The translations under genes were made by a program, and so were the position numbers. Below are positions 62,754-64,000 of a stretch of 64,000 nucleotides of DNA, piece by piece (position 1 is the stretch's first letter; the number at the start of each line of letters is the position of its first letter). The stretch is from Deltaproteobacteria bacterium (GTDB lineage Bacteria; Desulfobacterota; DSM-4660; Desulfatiglandales; Desulfatiglandaceae), in assembly GCA_021737785.1 (NCBI GenBank), contig JAIPDI010000003.1:62001-126000 (forward strand), written 5' to 3'. The notes beneath the pieces are model-generated. The model had not been told where the DNA came from, did not search any database, and saw only the letters and a program-made list of their open reading frames with translations.

Positions 62754-63986
62754 CTAAGCAATCACCGCATCACTAAGTAAATTGGTAACTTGGTTAATTT
62801 CATCTGTTTTATCAATTGCAGCCTGTTTTCCCAAGAAGAACCATCTCAGGCCCATGTGGGTAAAAGCCCCTAAAAACATATTTCTGAAAATTCTAATATC
62901 AGTATCGGGCGCAAAGCTCCCAGCATCAATTCCTTTTTGAATTATATCTTCTAATAGTTTTAAATACCTACGCAAACCATCATATGCACGGGATTGGTAA
63001 AACCTTCTATTCAAAAGGATCAAGCTTAAATAGACTTTGAGAAAATCGGTATCAGTCAAATAAAGATTGAAATGATACTTGATGAAACGACGCAGCATCT
63101 TTACTGGATCTTTAATATTAAAGGCCACTTCCAACTGATTTATATGTTCTTCAAAACGCTGTTCCGGGATACAAAGCAAAAGCTCTTCCTTATTGGTAAA
63201 GTATTCATAAACGGTTCCATCCGCCACACCGGCTTGCTTGGCAATCTCTGAAATGGTGGCTTTTGTGTAACCTTTTTCCGCAAACGCCCTAATTGCCGAG
63301 CGCAGGATACGACACCTCGTAGTCTCAAACGATTTATCATTTTTACCTATATTGCATGTAAGTATCCGCTCAATAAGCCTCATGCAAGCCCCGTGATCTG
63401 GTGTAGCCTCATTAATTTCTTTGGTGATCAAACATGTAATCGCTTCAAAATCTACAAGACCAAAAATTAGGTCGCGAACCAAAACCATATTTATAGCCGG
63501 CCTGAAAGCTCCCTCTTCAACGCCTTCCCTGAGAACACATGATAAAATCCCGGCGTAGTGTCGTATCAACTGATAACCCTTTGTACGATAAAAATTCAAA
63601 TTAGAGCGACATTCTAAATTAACCAAAGTTATATAATCTCTATTAATATCATTAAAATGTAAATGTGCCCAAATAAGCTTTCTTAATTTATTGTATGCTC
63701 CGCTAATCCCCTGAAGCTGTTCGTTTAGGTACTGAAGGAACTTAACCATATGATCTTCAACAACAGCAAAAAGAAGCTCTTCTTTTCCCCTAAAATACTG
63801 ATAAATAACAGGATCTTTTATTCCTACCGCTGAAGCTATTTCGCTGATACTGGATTCAGAGCACCCTCTTCGATTCATGGCTTCTGCAGCTGCGCGCAAG
63901 ATACTCTGCTTTACCTGAGGATCCTTGTTTAACCGCCTTATAGCTTTTTGATTTTCTTTCTTTCTCTCCGATTTTTGTTCTCTCAA
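62754..63986 (-). CDS. Double TetR-type regulator (two HTH domains in one chain)
   Basis: The 410-residue protein consists of two TetR halves. HTH 1 at about 24-75: ILRAAAEAMNRRGCSESSISEIASAVGIKDPVIYQYF. HTH 2 at about 219-270: ILRSAIRAFAEKGYTKATISEIAKQAGVADGTVYEYF. Each is followed by about 140 helical residues like a TetR ligand domain. A normal TetR has about 200 residues and one HTH. The start is probably TTG 63986, with GAGGTGA just upstream. Placed at the head of the cluster, it may control it in response to an acyl-CoA; that is inference. Confidence 0.9.
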   Translation of the reverse strand: MREQKSERKKENQKAIRRLNKDPQVKQSILRAAAEAMNRRGCSESSISEIASAVGIKDPVIYQYFRGKEELLFAVVEDHMVKFLQYLNEQLQGISGAYNKLRKLIWAHLHFNDINRDYITLVNLECRSNLNFYRTKGYQLIRHYAGILSCVLREGVEEGAFRPAINMVLVRDLIFGLVDFEAITCLITKEINEATPDHGACMRLIERILTCNIGKNDKSFETTRCRILRSAIRAFAEKGYTKATISEIAKQAGVADGTVYEYFTNKEELLLCIPEQRFEEHINQLEVAFNIKDPVKMLRRFIKYHFNLYLTDTDFLKVYLSLILLNRRFYQSRAYDGLRRYLKLLEDIIQKGIDAGSFAPDTDIRIFRNMFLGAFTHMGLRWFFLGKQAAIDKTDEINQVTNLLSDAVIA

Positions 63987-64000
63987 AATTCACCTCATTA

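Overview
The window looks like a chromosome segment of an anaerobic, Gram-negative deltaproteobacterium (Desulfobacterota type). The reasons are the yqeY-mutS2-dnaG-rpoD gene order, a bacterial type A RNase P RNA, an LPS-type flippase with glycosyltransferases, lipoproteins, and a large CoA-thioester catabolic cluster with Fe-S and DUF362/DUF2284 proteins. This is inferred from gene content; no rRNA or species marker is present.

Region 1 (1-3963) is the right end of an integrated mobile element. All its genes lie on the minus strand: an XRE regulator, two excisionase/AlpA-like helix-turn-helix proteins, a winged-helix replication-initiator-like protein beside four iteron-like repeats, two related small cysteine-cluster proteins, and one protein of unknown function. 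A promoter and strong terminator upstream of the XRE gene suggest a small RNA or attenuated leader. The element ends at a 46-nt copy of the 3' part of tRNA-Arg(ACG), broken at the anticodon arm, which is the footprint of integration into a tRNA gene. The other end lies outside the window.

Region 2 (about 4,000-30,600) is core chromosome: tRNA-Ala(CGC); hisB, a lipoprotein gene and hisA; the macromolecular-synthesis group yqeY-mutS2-dnaG-rpoD; a CAU-anticodon tRNA; a Nif3-like protein; a zinc-ribbon coiled-coil protein; rnpB; a Rossmann protein; yggT/yggU; an inositol-monophosphatase gene with two glycosyltransferases and a flippase (minus strand); an M3-like peptidase; a UPF0182 membrane protein; RNase D; and typA. 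Several low-complexity or dispersed repeats sit between genes here, and some have entered coding sequence.

Region 3 (30,825-64,000) is a 33-kb run of some thirty genes all on the minus strand and visibly richer in A+T. It begins upstream with a double-headed TetR regulator. It holds two complete branched-chain-amino-acid-type (HAAT) ABC importers, three acyl-CoA synthetases, two acyl-CoA dehydrogenases, a MaoC hydratase, a crotonase, a 3-hydroxyacyl-CoA dehydrogenase, four short-chain dehydrogenases, a thiolase-fold protein paired with a DUF35 protein, a CitE-like lyase, and a DUF362 / CCG-iron-sulfur / DUF2284 trio. Read together, these would import a carboxylic acid, activate it to a CoA thioester, oxidise and hydrate it, and cleave it. 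The thiolase-fold protein lacks the catalytic cysteine and has Tyr in place of the catalytic His, as in the steroid side-chain aldolase Ltp2, so cleavage may be retro-aldol rather than thiolytic. The substrate cannot be read from sequence; a branched or alicyclic acid is the best guess.
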